Below the pieces are notes generated by a model. The model saw only the letters and a program-made list of their open reading frames with translations, made no database searches and was not told the origin of the DNA. DNA of 64,000 nt. Origin: Chromatiaceae bacterium. GTDB lineage: Bacteria; Pseudomonadota; Gammaproteobacteria; Chromatiales; Chromatiaceae. A program made the translations under genes and the position numbers. Location: NCBI GenBank assembly GCA_016714645.1, contig JADKCI010000005.1, positions 434,001 to 498,000 on the forward strand, in the 5' to 3' direction. Shown here one piece after another: positions 1-9,276 of the stretch; the first letter of the stretch is position 1, and the number at the start of each line of letters is the position of its first letter.

Positions 1-1
1 A

Positions 2-505
2 CCGGAGGGCGACACCATCAGCCTCACCGGTTTCAAGGCCGTAGGGGTGTCACCGGTCACGCTCCCCATCACCGATGTCCTGGTGGCCCTGCAAACGGGC
101 CTCATCGACACCGTCACCTCCCCTCCCGCCGGAGCCATTGCCCTCCAGTGGCATACCCGCGTCAAATACCTGACGGAGGTACCACTTCTCTATACCTATG
201 GCATCCTGGTCATCACCGACAAGGCCTTCAAGCTGCTCTCCGGGCCGGATCAGACCCTGGTGCGGGAGGTCCTGGGCGAGACCTTCAAGGCGATCGATGC
301 CCAGAACCGGCGCGACAATGAGGCCGCCCTCAAGGCCCTCAAGAATCAGGGCATTGAATTCCTCCAGCCCCCGCTCCAGGACCTGGCCGGCTGGCGCAAG
401 AGCGTCGAGAGCGCCCAAAAGCAATTGGTGGCCCAGGGTTACTTCAGCCGGAATCTGGTGGACAAGGTCAGGAAAATACTTGCTGAGCAACGGTCTGGCC
501 GCTAG
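2..505 (+). CDS. TRAP transporter periplasmic substrate-binding protein (DctP family), 5'-truncated
   Basis: The reading frame is already open at the window edge and ends with TAG at 503-505, so only the C-terminal ~167 residues are present. The visible part fits the C-terminal lobe of DctP-type solute receptors of TRAP transporters: the segment VLVALQTGLIDTVTSPP is the family signature where the ligand-site loop follows 'al..G.iDg', and an amphipathic helical tail rich in Lys/Glu/Gln ends the protein. Such proteins are periplasmic and deliver carboxylic acids or related ligands to a DctQM permease. The permease genes would be expected nearby but are not downstream. The ligand cannot be read from this fragment. 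Confidence 0.75.
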   Translation, partial: PEGDTISLTGFKAVGVSPVTLPITDVLVALQTGLIDTVTSPPAGAIALQWHTRVKYLTEVPLLYTYGILVITDKAFKLLSGPDQTLVREVLGETFKAIDAQNRRDNEAALKALKNQGIEFLQPPLQDLAGWRKSVESAQKQLVAQGYFSRNLVDKVRKILAEQRSGR

Positions 506-570
506 GGACCCCAGGTCGGGCCACCGGTCCTCCCCAACAAGACCCTGCCGAGTGCCAGAGGGAATCCAGC

Positions 571-3018
571 ATGGCCGTCTTCGAAAACTATGCCCAATTC
601 AGCACCAAAAAGGTAGCCCGGACCCTGGAACTGGCGGTGACGGAACTCGTCGCGCTGCGCCAGAACACCCTGACGCCGGATTTCATCCTCCTGGCCCTGC
701 TTGGCCAGCCGGACGCGGAGCCCCTGCACATCCTGGAACGTCTGCTGCCCAATGGGGCGGAGACGGCCGTCAAGCTGCGTTCGAACGTCCAGGCCCACTA
801 TCAGCTTGCCGTACCCCGGCAGGGCAACCAGATCCTGGTCACCGAGGAAATCAACGAGATGTTCCGCCTTGCCCACGAGGAGGCCCGGCGACTGGGTGAC
901 GGCTTCATCGCCACCGGCACCCTCTTCCTGGCCCTCTTCGACCCCCTGTGCGGCGGCGTCGCCGAGCGCCTGCGGGAGGCGGGCATCGATTGCGACCAGG
1001 CGCGAACGGCACTGAAAGAGTTGCGTCACGGCCGGGCCATCAATAGCGAGGAGGCGGAGAGCGATCCCGACCCCCTTGAGCGCTATACCCGTGACCTGAC
1101 AGAGTTGGCCCGCCAGCACGGACTGGACCCGGTCATCGGCCGCGAGGAAGAGATCGCCCAGGTCATCCAGACCCTCTCCCGGCGCAAGAAGAACAACCCG
1201 GCCCTGATCGGCGAGGCCGGGGTCGGCAAGACGGTGATCGTCGAGGGCCTGGCCCAGCGCATCGCCAATGCCGAGGTACCCGACACCCTCATCAACAAGC
1301 GCCTGCTAGCCCTGGACATGGGCGACATCATCGCCGGGGCCAAGATGCGCGGCGAGTTCGAGGAACGGCTCAAATCGGTGCGGGACGCCGTCATCGCCGC
1401 CAAGGGCAGCGTCATCCTCTTCATCGACGAACTCCACACCGTGGTCGGGGCTGGCGGAAGCGCGGGCTCCGGGAGCCTGGACGCCCCCAGTCTGCTCAAG
1501 ACCGCCCTGGCCCAAGGCAGCCTGCAGGTCATCGGCGCCGACACCCTGGACGAGTACCACCGCTTCGTCGAGTCCGACAAGGCCCTGGAGCGGCGCTTTC
1601 ACCCCATCCTGGTGCGGGAACCCAGCGCCGCCGACACCCTGCGGATCCTCCAGGGTCTGGCCCCCCGTTACGAGCAGCACCACCAGATCCACTACGCCGC
1701 CGACGCCCTGGAGGCCGCCGCTCAACTCGCGGAGCGCTACATCAGCGACCGCCGCCTGCCGGACAAGGCCATCGACCTCCTGGACGAGGCCGGGGCCCAC
1801 AAACACCTGCGGCTCATCTCGGTCCCCGCCCCCATCCGCGAGCGGGAACGTGAGCGCCAACGCCTGCTGCATGAAAAGACCCAGGCCTTCAACGCCCAGG
1901 AGTTCGAGCGCGCGGCGCGCCAGCAGATGGAAATCCTGGCGCTGGAGGAAAAGCTGGCCAGCGACCGCCTGGAGTGGGAAAAGGAGCGCGCCAGCGAGGA
2001 CCTGGACGTGCGCGCCGAGGACATCGCCCGGGTGGTCTCGCGCTGGACCGGCATCCCGGTGGCCCGCATGGTGGAGGCGGAGGCCGACAAGCTGGCGCGC
2101 ATGGAGGAGGAGTTGCACCAGCGCATCGTCGGCCAGGATGACGCCGTCCATGCCGTCGCTGACGCCATCCGCCGCAACCGCGCGGGCATCGGCTCGGCGC
2201 GCCGGCCTATTGGTTCCTTCCTCTTCCTCGGTCCGACCGGCGTCGGCAAGACCGAACTCGCCCGCGCCCTGGCCGCCTTCCTCCTCGACGACGAGTCGCG
2301 GGTGGTGCGTCTGGATATGTCGGAGTACATGGAGCGCCACGAGGTCTCCAAGATGATCGGCGCCCCCCCAGGCTATATCGGCTATGGCGAGGGCGGCCAA
2401 CTGACCGAGCGGGTGCGGCGCAACCCCTATACCGTGGTCCTGCTCGACGAAGTCGAGTAGGCCCACCCCGACGTCTTCAATATGCTGCTGCAGATTCTGG
2501 AGGACGGCCGCCTGACCGACGGCCAGGGCCACGCGGTCTCCTTCCGCAACACCATCCTTATCGGCACTTCCAACCTGGGCACGGAGGCCCTGTCACCCGA
2601 CAAGCGCCCCATCGGCTTCATCCAGTCCGCCACCCCAAGTTACCAGGAGGCCCGCGACCTGGTGCTGCACGAGGTCAAACGCTTCTTCAAGCCGGAGTTT
2701 CTCAACCGCCTGGATGATGTCATCGTTTTCCACTACCTGGACCCCGCCGAGGTGCGGCGCATCGCCAGCATCTTCGTCGCGGAACTCGTCCGCCGCCTCG
2801 CCGCCCGCCACATTCAGGTCGAGGTGGAAGACGCCGTGCTCGACATGCTCGCCGCCGACGGCTTCGACCCCGTCTATGGGGCCCGGCCCCTGCGCCGCGA
2901 GGTGGAGCGCCAGCTCGAAAACCCCCTGGCCATGATGATGGTCACCGGCCAGTGCCCCCAGGGGGCCCGGGTCCAGGCGCGGCTGGAGGGTACCGGAATT
3001 AAGTTAGAGGTCGTCTAA
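571..3018 (+). pseudogene. ClpC/ClpB-like AAA+ chaperone interrupted by an in-frame TAG
   Basis: Uninterrupted, this would be a 815-residue Hsp100 unfoldase: N domain (1-150), first AAA+ module with Walker A GEAGVGKT and Walker B ILFIDELHTVVGAG, a short UVR-like middle segment (about 430-480), second AAA+ module with GPTGVGKTELARA and VVLLDEVE. Immediately after DEVE, where the family has Lys (EKAHPDVF), the codon is TAG at 2458-2460; one base changes AAG to TAG. The same frame stays open for another 186 codons and ends with the usual D2 small domain (FDPVYGARPLRR). A GAGGGA ribosome site lies 7 nt before the ATG. The short middle domain argues for ClpC type over ClpB or ClpV. The tail overlaps mtnA on the other strand by 15 nt. 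The truncated 629-residue product would lack sensor and arginine-finger parts of D2, so it is probably non-functional, unless the stop is a sequencing error. Confidence 0.85.
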
Positions 3019-4110
3019 CCTACCCTTACCGCTCCCCACTTGAAACCGCTTGGCCACCCCAAGAAGAGCGCGCATCCGTTCCACCGTTGGCTGCTCGACG
3101 ATGCCTCGCTCGGTGACGATAGCATCCACCAGTTCCGCCGGAGTGACATCAAAGACGGGATTGCGGGCCCCGACTCCCGCCGGGCCCAGGCGCTGGCCGC
3201 CGCAGGCGAGGACCTCGTCCGGGTCACGCTCCTCAATGGGGATGGCGGCGCCGTTGGGCATATCCCAGTCGATGGTCGAGGTGGGGGCGGCGACCATAAA
3301 GCCGATGCCGTGATAGCGGGCCAGGATGGCCAGACCGTAGGTGCCGATCTTGTTGGCGACATCGCCATTGGCGGCGATGCGGTCGGAGCCGACGATGACC
3401 CAGCCGATGCCGCCCTTGGCCATGAGGCTGGCCGCCGCGCCATCCGCCTGCAGGGTCACCGGGATGCCGTCCTGAGCCAGTTCCCAGGCGGTGAGGCGGG
3501 TCCCCTGCAGCCAGGGGCGGGTCTCGTCGGCAAAGACCCGGGTGATTTTGCCGTCCGCAAAGCCTTGGCGAATGACCCCTAGGGCCGTGCCGTAGCCGCC
3601 GGTGGCCAGGGCCCCGGCGTTGCAGTGGGTGATGACGGCGGTGGGGCCCTGAATCAGGCTGGCGCCCAGCTCGCCCATGCGCCGGTTGGCGGCGATGTCC
3701 TCGGCGTGAATGGCCAGGGCCTCCGCGAGCAGCGCCGGCGTTGGGTCACCCTCGCCAAGGCCAGCCAGCCGGCGGCTCATGCGCTCCAGGGCCCAAAAGA
3801 GATTGACCGCGGTGGGGCGGGAGGCCGCCAGTTCCCCCAGGTCGGCCTGGATCAGCGACCGCCAGCCCTGGCCATCCTGGGCGTAGCGATCCCGGGCCGC
3901 CAGGACCACGCCATAGGCGGCGGCGATACCGATCGCCGGCGCCCCCCGCACCACCATGTCCTTGATGGCCCTGGCCGTGGCCCTGGTGGAGTTCAGTGCC
4001 AGAAACTCGGCCCGCCCGGGCAGCAGGCGTTGGTCGAGAAGGTAAAGCAGGCCCTCGCGCCAGACCAGGGCATGGTCCGGGGTGGGCATCGGGGGGGTTG
4101 GGGTTTCCAT
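3004..4110 (-). CDS. mtnA: S-methyl-5-thioribose-1-phosphate isomerase
   Basis: Cytosolic enzyme of the methionine salvage pathway that converts 5-methylthioribose 1-phosphate into methylthioribulose 1-phosphate. The 368-residue product has the family landmarks in order: MVVRGAPAIGIAAAYG near residue 50-65, the catalytic-Cys segment ITHCNAGALATGGYGTALGV around 160, FADETRPWLQGTRLTAWEL around 190, and the catalytic Asp in VGSDRIAANGDVANKIGTY around 240. Length matches bacterial MtnA. It is divergently arranged with an MtaD-type deaminase 84 nt away, which points to joint handling of 5'-methylthioadenosine. Its 3' end overlaps the clpC-like gene. Confidence 0.95.
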   Translation of the reverse strand: METPTPPMPTPDHALVWREGLLYLLDQRLLPGRAEFLALNSTRATARAIKDMVVRGAPAIGIAAAYGVVLAARDRYAQDGQGWRSLIQADLGELAASRPTAVNLFWALERMSRRLAGLGEGDPTPALLAEALAIHAEDIAANRRMGELGASLIQGPTAVITHCNAGALATGGYGTALGVIRQGFADGKITRVFADETRPWLQGTRLTAWELAQDGIPVTLQADGAAASLMAKGGIGWVIVGSDRIAANGDVANKIGTYGLAILARYHGIGFMVAAPTSTIDWDMPNGAAIPIEERDPDEVLACGGQRLGPAGVGARNPVFDVTPAELVDAIVTERGIVEQPTVERMRALLGVAKRFQVGSGKGRLDDL

Positions 4111-4194
4111 GGGCGCTCATCCTGTGGCAAATTGGCGCCTATTCTGAACCAGCCTCCGCCGGCTTTGAAGAGCCCGGCCCGTAAGAGTCCCGCC

Positions 4195-5511
4195 ATGACC
4201 GCCGATCTTGTCATCCATGCCGCATGGGTCCTGCCCGTGGACCCCCAGGACTCCGTGCTCGGCGACCATGCGGTCGTGATCGCTGGGGGTCGTATCCAGG
4301 CCCTGCTGCCGAGCGCGGAGGCGCGACAGCGCTACCCGACCGCCCGGGAACTGGACCTGCCCGAGCACCTGCTGATGCCGGGCTTCATCAATGCCCACAC
4401 CCATGCCGCCATGACCCTGCTGCGGGGGCTGGCGGACGACCTGCCCCTCATGACCTGGCTCCAGGATCACATCTGGCCGGCAGAGCAGCGCTGGGTGAGC
4501 CCGGAGATGATCCTGGCCGGCTCCCGACTGGCGGCCCTGGAGATGCTCAAGGGGGGCACCGTTTGCTTCAACGATATGTACTATTTCCCGGAGGTCACCG
4601 CCCACGCCATGGCGGAGGCCGGCATGCGCGCCGTCGTCGGCATGATCCTGCTGGATTTTCCGACTGTTTACGCCGAGGGACCGGACCAGTACCTGCGGCA
4701 GGGTCTAGCCATCCATGATCGCTACCGGGGCCACCCCCTCATTCATACCGCCTTCGCGCCCCACGCGCCCTACACGGTCTCCAACGCCTCTCTGACCCGG
4801 ATCCGCACCCTGGCGGACGAACTGGAGGTGCCCATCCACATTCACCTGCACGAGACCGCCGACGAGATTGACCAGTCCCGGCGCGACCATGGCGCGCGAC
4901 CCCTGCGGCGGCTCCAGCGGCTGGACCTCCTGGGTCCGAACCTGATGGCCGTGCACATGACCCAGGTCGAGGACGGGGAGATCGAACTCCTGGCCACCAC
5001 GGGGACCCAGGTCATCCATTGCCCCGCCTCCCAACTCAAGCTGGCCAGCGGCTTCAGCCCCGTGGCACGCCTCCGGGAGGCGGGCGTGAACGTCGCCCTG
5101 GGCACGGATGGCGCCGCCAGCAACAATGCACTCGACATGCTAGGCGAGATGCGCCTCGCCGCCCTCCTGGCCAAGGGCGTGGCGGGTTCCGCCGCCGCCC
5201 TCCCCGCCCCTCAGGCCCTGCGCATGGCCACCCTCGACGGCGCCTGCGCCCTGGGTCTGGAAGAGGAGACCGGCTCCCTGGAGATCGGCAAGTCCGCCGA
5301 CCTGATCGCCATCGACCTGGGCCATCCCAATACCCAGCCCATCCATAACCCCCTCTCGCAACTCGTCTATGCCGCCAACCGCTCCCAGGTCCGGCATGTG
5401 TGGGTCGCCGGGCGCCAACTCCTCCGCGATGGCCAGCCGACGACCCTGGACTCCCAGGAGATCCTCGACGAGGCCCGCGCCTGGCGAGCGCGCCTGGCTG
5501 GCGGACATTAA
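4195..5511 (+). CDS. mtaD: 5-methylthioadenosine/S-adenosylhomocysteine deaminase (TRZ/ATZ amidohydrolase)
   Basis: Predicted cytosolic metal-dependent deaminase converting methylthioadenosine (and possibly S-adenosylhomocysteine) to the inosine derivative plus ammonia. The 438-residue protein shows the amidohydrolase metal ligands: GFINAHTHAAMTLLRG (residues ~63-78), the mid-barrel HIHLHET, VHMTQVEDGE, and the terminal Asp in NVALGTDGAASNN. The ATG at 4195 begins the typical beta-strand DLVIHAAWVLPVDP; the frame is open further upstream but that part lies in the mtnA promoter interval. Divergence from mtnA supports the methylthioadenosine assignment rather than another member of the TRZ/ATZ family. 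A related gene follows in tandem. Confidence 0.9.
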   Translation: MTADLVIHAAWVLPVDPQDSVLGDHAVVIAGGRIQALLPSAEARQRYPTARELDLPEHLLMPGFINAHTHAAMTLLRGLADDLPLMTWLQDHIWPAEQRWVSPEMILAGSRLAALEMLKGGTVCFNDMYYFPEVTAHAMAEAGMRAVVGMILLDFPTVYAEGPDQYLRQGLAIHDRYRGHPLIHTAFAPHAPYTVSNASLTRIRTLADELEVPIHIHLHETADEIDQSRRDHGARPLRRLQRLDLLGPNLMAVHMTQVEDGEIELLATTGTQVIHCPASQLKLASGFSPVARLREAGVNVALGTDGAASNNALDMLGEMRLAALLAKGVAGSAAALPAPQALRMATLDGACALGLEEETGSLEIGKSADLIAIDLGHPNTQPIHNPLSQLVYAANRSQVRHVWVAGRQLLRDGQPTTLDSQEILDEARAWRARLAGGH

Positions 5512-5550
5512 CGGCATGACACCCCCTTGCACCCCTTTCGAGGCCCTGAG

Positions 5551-6881
5551 ATGACTGAAGCTGACACCCTGATCCTGGGGGGAACTATCCTGTGCCTCGA
5601 TGAGCGCATGACCCAAATCCCTGATGGCGCCCTGGCGATTGCGGGTGACACCCTCGTCGCCGTGGGTCGCGAAGAAGAATTGCGGGGCCAATTCACCAGC
5701 CAGAACATCATCGACGGCAACAAGACTCTCATCATGCCCGGCCTGATCAACAGCCATACCCATGCGGCCATGACCTGCTTCCGGGGCATCGCCGATGACA
5801 TGAATCTGATGGACTGGCTGAACCATTATATTTTCCCCGCCGAGGCCCGGAACGTGAACCCGGAACTGGCCTACTGGGGGAGCCTGCTGGCCTGCGCGGA
5901 GATGATCAAGTCCGGCACGACCAGCTTCTGTGACATGTACATCTTCGAGGAGGAGACGGCGCGGGCCGCCCAAGAGGCCGGGATGCGCTGCCTGCTGGGG
6001 GAGGTGCTGTTCGATTTCCCCTCGCCCAATTACCAGACACCCCAGGAGGGGCTGGCCTACAGCCGCGGACTCCTGGAGCGCTGGGCCGATGATCCCCTGA
6101 TCCGCATCGCCGTGGAACCTCATGCCCTCTATACCTGCTCCCGGCCCCTGCTAGTCGAGGCCATAAAATTAGCGGATGAGTTCGAAGCGCCCTCGCCCTG
6201 CATCTCCTCGAAAATGCCGCGGAAAAGCGCCATCTGGAGGACAAGCTCGGACAGGGACCCGTGCCCTATCTCCAGGAACTTGGCTGCCTCAACGAACGCT
6301 TTATCGCCTTTCATGGCGTCTATCTGGATGAATGGGATCTGCGCATCTTCGGCCATCAGGGCTGTAAGGTGGTCTATAACCCCCAAAGCAATATGAAGCT
6401 GGCCTCGGGCTGCGCGCCGGTTTCCGGTATGCTCAGGGCGGGTATTGATGTCGGATTAGGCACGGATGGCTGTGCCAGTAATAACAGCCTGGATATGTTC
6501 CGGGAGATGAATACCGCCGCCAAGCTCGAAAAGGTCGTCCATTCCGATCCGACGCTCATGCCGGCGCCGACCGTCGTCGCCATGGCCACCCGTGAGGGCG
6601 CCCGCGTGCTCGGCATGGATCATCTGACGGGCTCCTTAAAGCCAGGCATGAAGGCGGATCTCATTATGATCGATCTCCAGAGCCCGCATCTAACCCCCCT
6701 CTACCATCCTTACTCGCACCTGGTTTACGCCGCGAACGGCGCGGACGTGAAAAACGTCTTCATTAACGGGAAGCTGGTGATGAAGGATCGCCATCTCCTC
6801 ACCCTGAACGAGGAGGCGATCATGGCAAAGGTGTGCCAAATCGCGGAGCGGATCCGTCACTCCCTGGAAACCCCCGCATAA
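5551..6881 (+). pseudogene. second TRZ/ATZ-family amidohydrolase (MtaD paralogue), frameshifted
   Basis: A tandem paralogue of the preceding deaminase starts 39 nt downstream. Frame 1 codes for residues 1-213 (IMPGLINSHTHAAMTCFRG metal motif intact) up to CCC at 6190-6192; the next homologous residues (LALHLLENAAEK, then VPYLQELGCLNERF) are in another frame that runs to 6881 and carries the terminal GLGTDGCASNNSLDM motif. Restoring one C in the CCC run at 6190-6192 rejoins both halves as EAPLALHLLEN without other damage. Either a recent one-base deletion or a sequencing error. The intact protein would be 443 residues. The codons downstream of the shift use more A/T than its neighbour, so it may be an older acquisition rather than a fresh duplicate. 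Confidence 0.85.
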
Positions 6882-6901
6882 CCGAACCACCCAGGTGCCA
6901 A

Positions 6902-6942
6902 CAGTCCCGACCAAGGGACTGAAGACGTGGCGGAAGCGCCAC
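6902..6942. terminator. two adjacent hairpins between convergent genes
   Basis: CAGTCCC/GGGACTG (6902-6921, 6-nt loop) and GTGGCG/CGCCAC (6927-6942, GAAG loop) are two perfect stems lying between the convergent deaminase paralogue and the MFS gene. No T-run follows on either strand, so factor-independent termination is possible but not certain; they may simply block read-through in both directions. Confidence 0.45.
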
Positions 6943-6983
6943 GCCACCCTGGTGCGTCACCTAATCCCCCGGGCCGGTTCCCG

Positions 6984-8246
6984 TCAGGCCTTGGGTTTAG
7001 GTCCTAAGCCCGCGAACCCATACCAACCCAAGGCGGCAAGCTGCAACACCAGGACCAGGCCGAAGGCCATGCCGTAGCCGTGAGGGGCATAGCCCCCGGA
7101 CGTGGCCGGCCAGAGTCCAATCACCGCGCCCAGGCCCCACTGGGTGACAAAGGCGCCCACGAAGACCAGCAAATTCAAGGCCGTGTTCACCCGCCCGGCC
7201 AATTCCCGTGGAAAGGTCTGCGATAGGACGGCATAGCTCAGGTTAGCGGAGGTGCCGAAGAAACCAAAGCCCAACCAAATCAGCAGGGTGGCGCCGGTAT
7301 AGCCCAAGGCTATGAGCAACTGCAGCGCGAGGAATATGACCACTCCACACATCGAGACCACCACCGGGGGAATCCCCAGGCGGCTGAGACGATAAGCCAT
7401 GGTACCCATCGACAGAAACCCAGCCACCATGCCCCCCGCGACCCAGAAGAGATGATCCGCCACCGCCATCCGATCGAGACCCGCCACATCCCGTAGCCAG
7501 GGTCCCGCCCAGAGACCCTGAATCGCCATGTGGCTACTCATCACCAGCAGGCTGATGGGGGCCAAACGCCAGAATACCCGGCTGGTGTATATCGCCACAA
7601 TACCGCGCCACTGAACCCGCCAGTCGCCCGCCTGAGCCGCCGCTGGCCGGTCCGGGACCACTCGGAACAGCACCGCCGCCGCCAGTAGGGTCAGCACCGC
7701 CAGTCCGGCGAAGACCCCCCGCCAAGAGGTCAATTCCATGGCCCACTCCACCGGCGCGGTCGCGGTCAGGGCGCCCAGCCCCCCCGCGGCGAGCACCCAG
7801 CCGTTCACCGCCGGTAGGCGTTGGGGCGGAAACCACAAGACGAAGGTTTTCAGGCTGGCCATCAGGCAGGCCGATACCCCCAGACCGATCAGCGCCCGCC
7901 CCAGGACCAGCTCTCCCAGACCATCACTGATCGCGAACAGGGCGGCGCCCGCGGCGGCGAGTATCAAGAGCACACTCTCGACCTTGTGGGGGCTGAACCG
8001 GTCGAGCAGGATGCCAAGCGGCAACTGAAAGGCCGCGAATGTCAAAAAGTAAACACTGGTCAGCAGCCCCAGGGCGGCGGCGTCGAGCCCCAGGGCGGAC
8101 TCCAGTTCCGGGGCCAGCACCGCGTTGATGGTTCGGTAGAGGTAGGACAGGAAATAGCCGGCGGCGAAGGGTAAAAACACCCGCAGCACCAGGGACAGAG
8201 GCAGTTCCTGGGAAGGGTTGGGCGAATGAGCCTGACGGGGATCCAC
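6984..8246 (-). CDS. MFS transporter
   Basis: The 420-residue product is an inner-membrane carrier with about 12 hydrophobic helices. The N-terminal half carries the major-facilitator motif A-like turn GILLDRFSPHKV between helices 2 and 3 and the helix-4 segment LVLGRALIGLGVSACLMASLK; a basic loop (about residues 200-225) separates the two six-helix bundles. The opening PFAAGYFLSYLYRTINAVLAPEL is typical of the anion/organic-acid side of the superfamily, but no substrate can be assigned. The gene stands alone, convergent with the deaminase pair, and has no obvious partner. Confidence 0.85.
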   Translation of the reverse strand: MDPRQAHSPNPSQELPLSLVLRVFLPFAAGYFLSYLYRTINAVLAPELESALGLDAAALGLLTSVYFLTFAAFQLPLGILLDRFSPHKVESVLLILAAAGAALFAISDGLGELVLGRALIGLGVSACLMASLKTFVLWFPPQRLPAVNGWVLAAGGLGALTATAPVEWAMELTSWRGVFAGLAVLTLLAAAVLFRVVPDRPAAAQAGDWRVQWRGIVAIYTSRVFWRLAPISLLVMSSHMAIQGLWAGPWLRDVAGLDRMAVADHLFWVAGGMVAGFLSMGTMAYRLSRLGIPPVVVSMCGVVIFLALQLLIALGYTGATLLIWLGFGFFGTSANLSYAVLSQTFPRELAGRVNTALNLLVFVGAFVTQWGLGAVIGLWPATSGGYAPHGYGMAFGLVLVLQLAALGWYGFAGLGPKPKA

Positions 8247-8370
8247 AGGGTTAAGGCATCCTGATGTGATAAAACCTGACGGGTTTCACTGAAATGACCG
8301 CTGGCTTCCCTGATGCCAGGAGCGGACGGGAAGGCTTGACACCCCGCCCCCTCCTGGTGCAAACAGGCGA

Positions 8371-8958
8371 TTACTTCTTCGGCGCTACAAAACCGATCGC
8401 CAATTCCTGGGCGTACTCGACCAGCACCTCATCGCCGACCTTGAACTTTTCCAATCCCAAAACGGCCTTGCCCACCTGAACCTTGAGGTGCTTGCCATCC
8501 GGCATGCTCAGCACGGCGGAGCGTTTCTTTGCATCAATGCTTAGGATCTTGGCCGTGGCCGCCACGGTATCCACTTCCTCGGCAAAGGGCTTGGAGCCCT
8601 TGCCGGAGACCGCCAGGGTGCGTGTTTCCGTAATACCGGGCTTGGCTCCCTTGGGGGCCGCCACCAGACCAACGGCGATGGCCTGGGTGAATTCAACCAC
8701 GAACTCGTCGCCCTTTTTGATCTTGTCGAAGTCGGGGACCGACTTGCCGACCTTCATGGCCGTCAGGTTACCCTGGGCATCCTTGATCATGAGGGTCCGG
8801 GTCTTGGGATTGGTGGATTCAATCCGCGCCGTAATGAGGGTCACCTCGGCGGCTACCGGCACCGGCTTGGCGTGGACACCGGTCGCGGTCGCTTCGGCCG
8901 CGACCACCTGGAAGCCAGCGGTAGCTAGCAGAACGGCGAGTAATAGGGATTTATTCAT
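8371..8958 (-). CDS. secreted protein with two tandem homologous domains, function unknown
   Basis: 195 residues with an N-terminal signal peptide (MNKSLLLAVLLATAGFQVVA, cleavage likely after AEA near residue 22). The mature protein is an internal duplication: residues 40-102 and 131-194 align, each with I-x-A-[RK]-I at the start, a D-x-[KA]-x-[RK] turn, a K-V-G-K-[SA]-V core and a closing strand KxGDEVLVEYAQELAIGFVA. The pattern of short beta strands suggests two small barrels (OB- or SH3-like), which is inference. Probably periplasmic. An inverted repeat lies about 75 nt upstream. I do not recognise a named family. Confidence 0.7.
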   Translation of the reverse strand: MNKSLLLAVLLATAGFQVVAAEATATGVHAKPVPVAAEVTLITARIESTNPKTRTLMIKDAQGNLTAMKVGKSVPDFDKIKKGDEFVVEFTQAIAVGLVAAPKGAKPGITETRTLAVSGKGSKPFAEEVDTVAATAKILSIDAKKRSAVLSMPDGKHLKVQVGKAVLGLEKFKVGDEVLVEYAQELAIGFVAPKK

Positions 8959-9276
8959 TTAAACTCCTAAAATATCGGCAATAAGTTCTTCACAAGCCAG
9001 ATCAGAAAAACATCGGCATCGCATGGGAAGCAGGACAAGAGGCCTCCTTGTCAGCCTTGGCAGGCACTGGAGCCAATCAATAATATACCGAACAACCCTG
9101 AGTTTTCGGTTTTCAGGGTCGCCCCGATCATCCTCCCGCATGCCAGAGCTCGACAGTCTTGTCGATCGCCTGAGGTGCGGCTAACATCGTACCGCTATCA
9201 GCCCCCAGGCAAAGCCCGGCGCCCACACCACCGGCGGGGCTTCCTAACTCCCTTTCCGCCCAGCAGGCGTCAACAC
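8959..9276. other. intergenic region, 318 nt, divergent promoters expected
   Basis: No gene seen. It separates the divergent secreted protein and the three-gene operon. The only structured element is the near-perfect inverted repeat at 9034-9052. An AT-rich patch AATAATATACCG at 9077-9088 could hold a -10 element for the minus-strand gene, but no convincing -35 partner is visible. Confidence 0.4.
9034..9052. repeat. inverted repeat GACAAG-N7-CTTGTC
   Basis: A 19-nt inverted repeat with 6-bp arms and a loop that is itself near-palindromic (AGGCCTC). It lies 76 nt upstream of the secreted-protein start, in a position suited to an operator or the base of a leader hairpin. Function is inferred only from position. 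Confidence 0.35.

Noticed and set aside
2458..2460. TAG as pyrrolysine or programmed recoding
   Set aside because: No downstream structure or known pyl context, and the position is an ordinary conserved Lys of the AAA+ core; a point mutation or sequencing error is simpler.
1306..2532. Long minus-strand frame opposite the clpC-like gene
   Set aside because: Antisense shadow; no domain signature and no ribosome site. Same reasoning for the long antisense frames at 13025-14404 and 52236-53660.
3625..4194. In-frame upstream extension of mtaD
   Set aside because: It runs through mtnA on the opposite strand, and the family-typical N-terminus begins at 4195.
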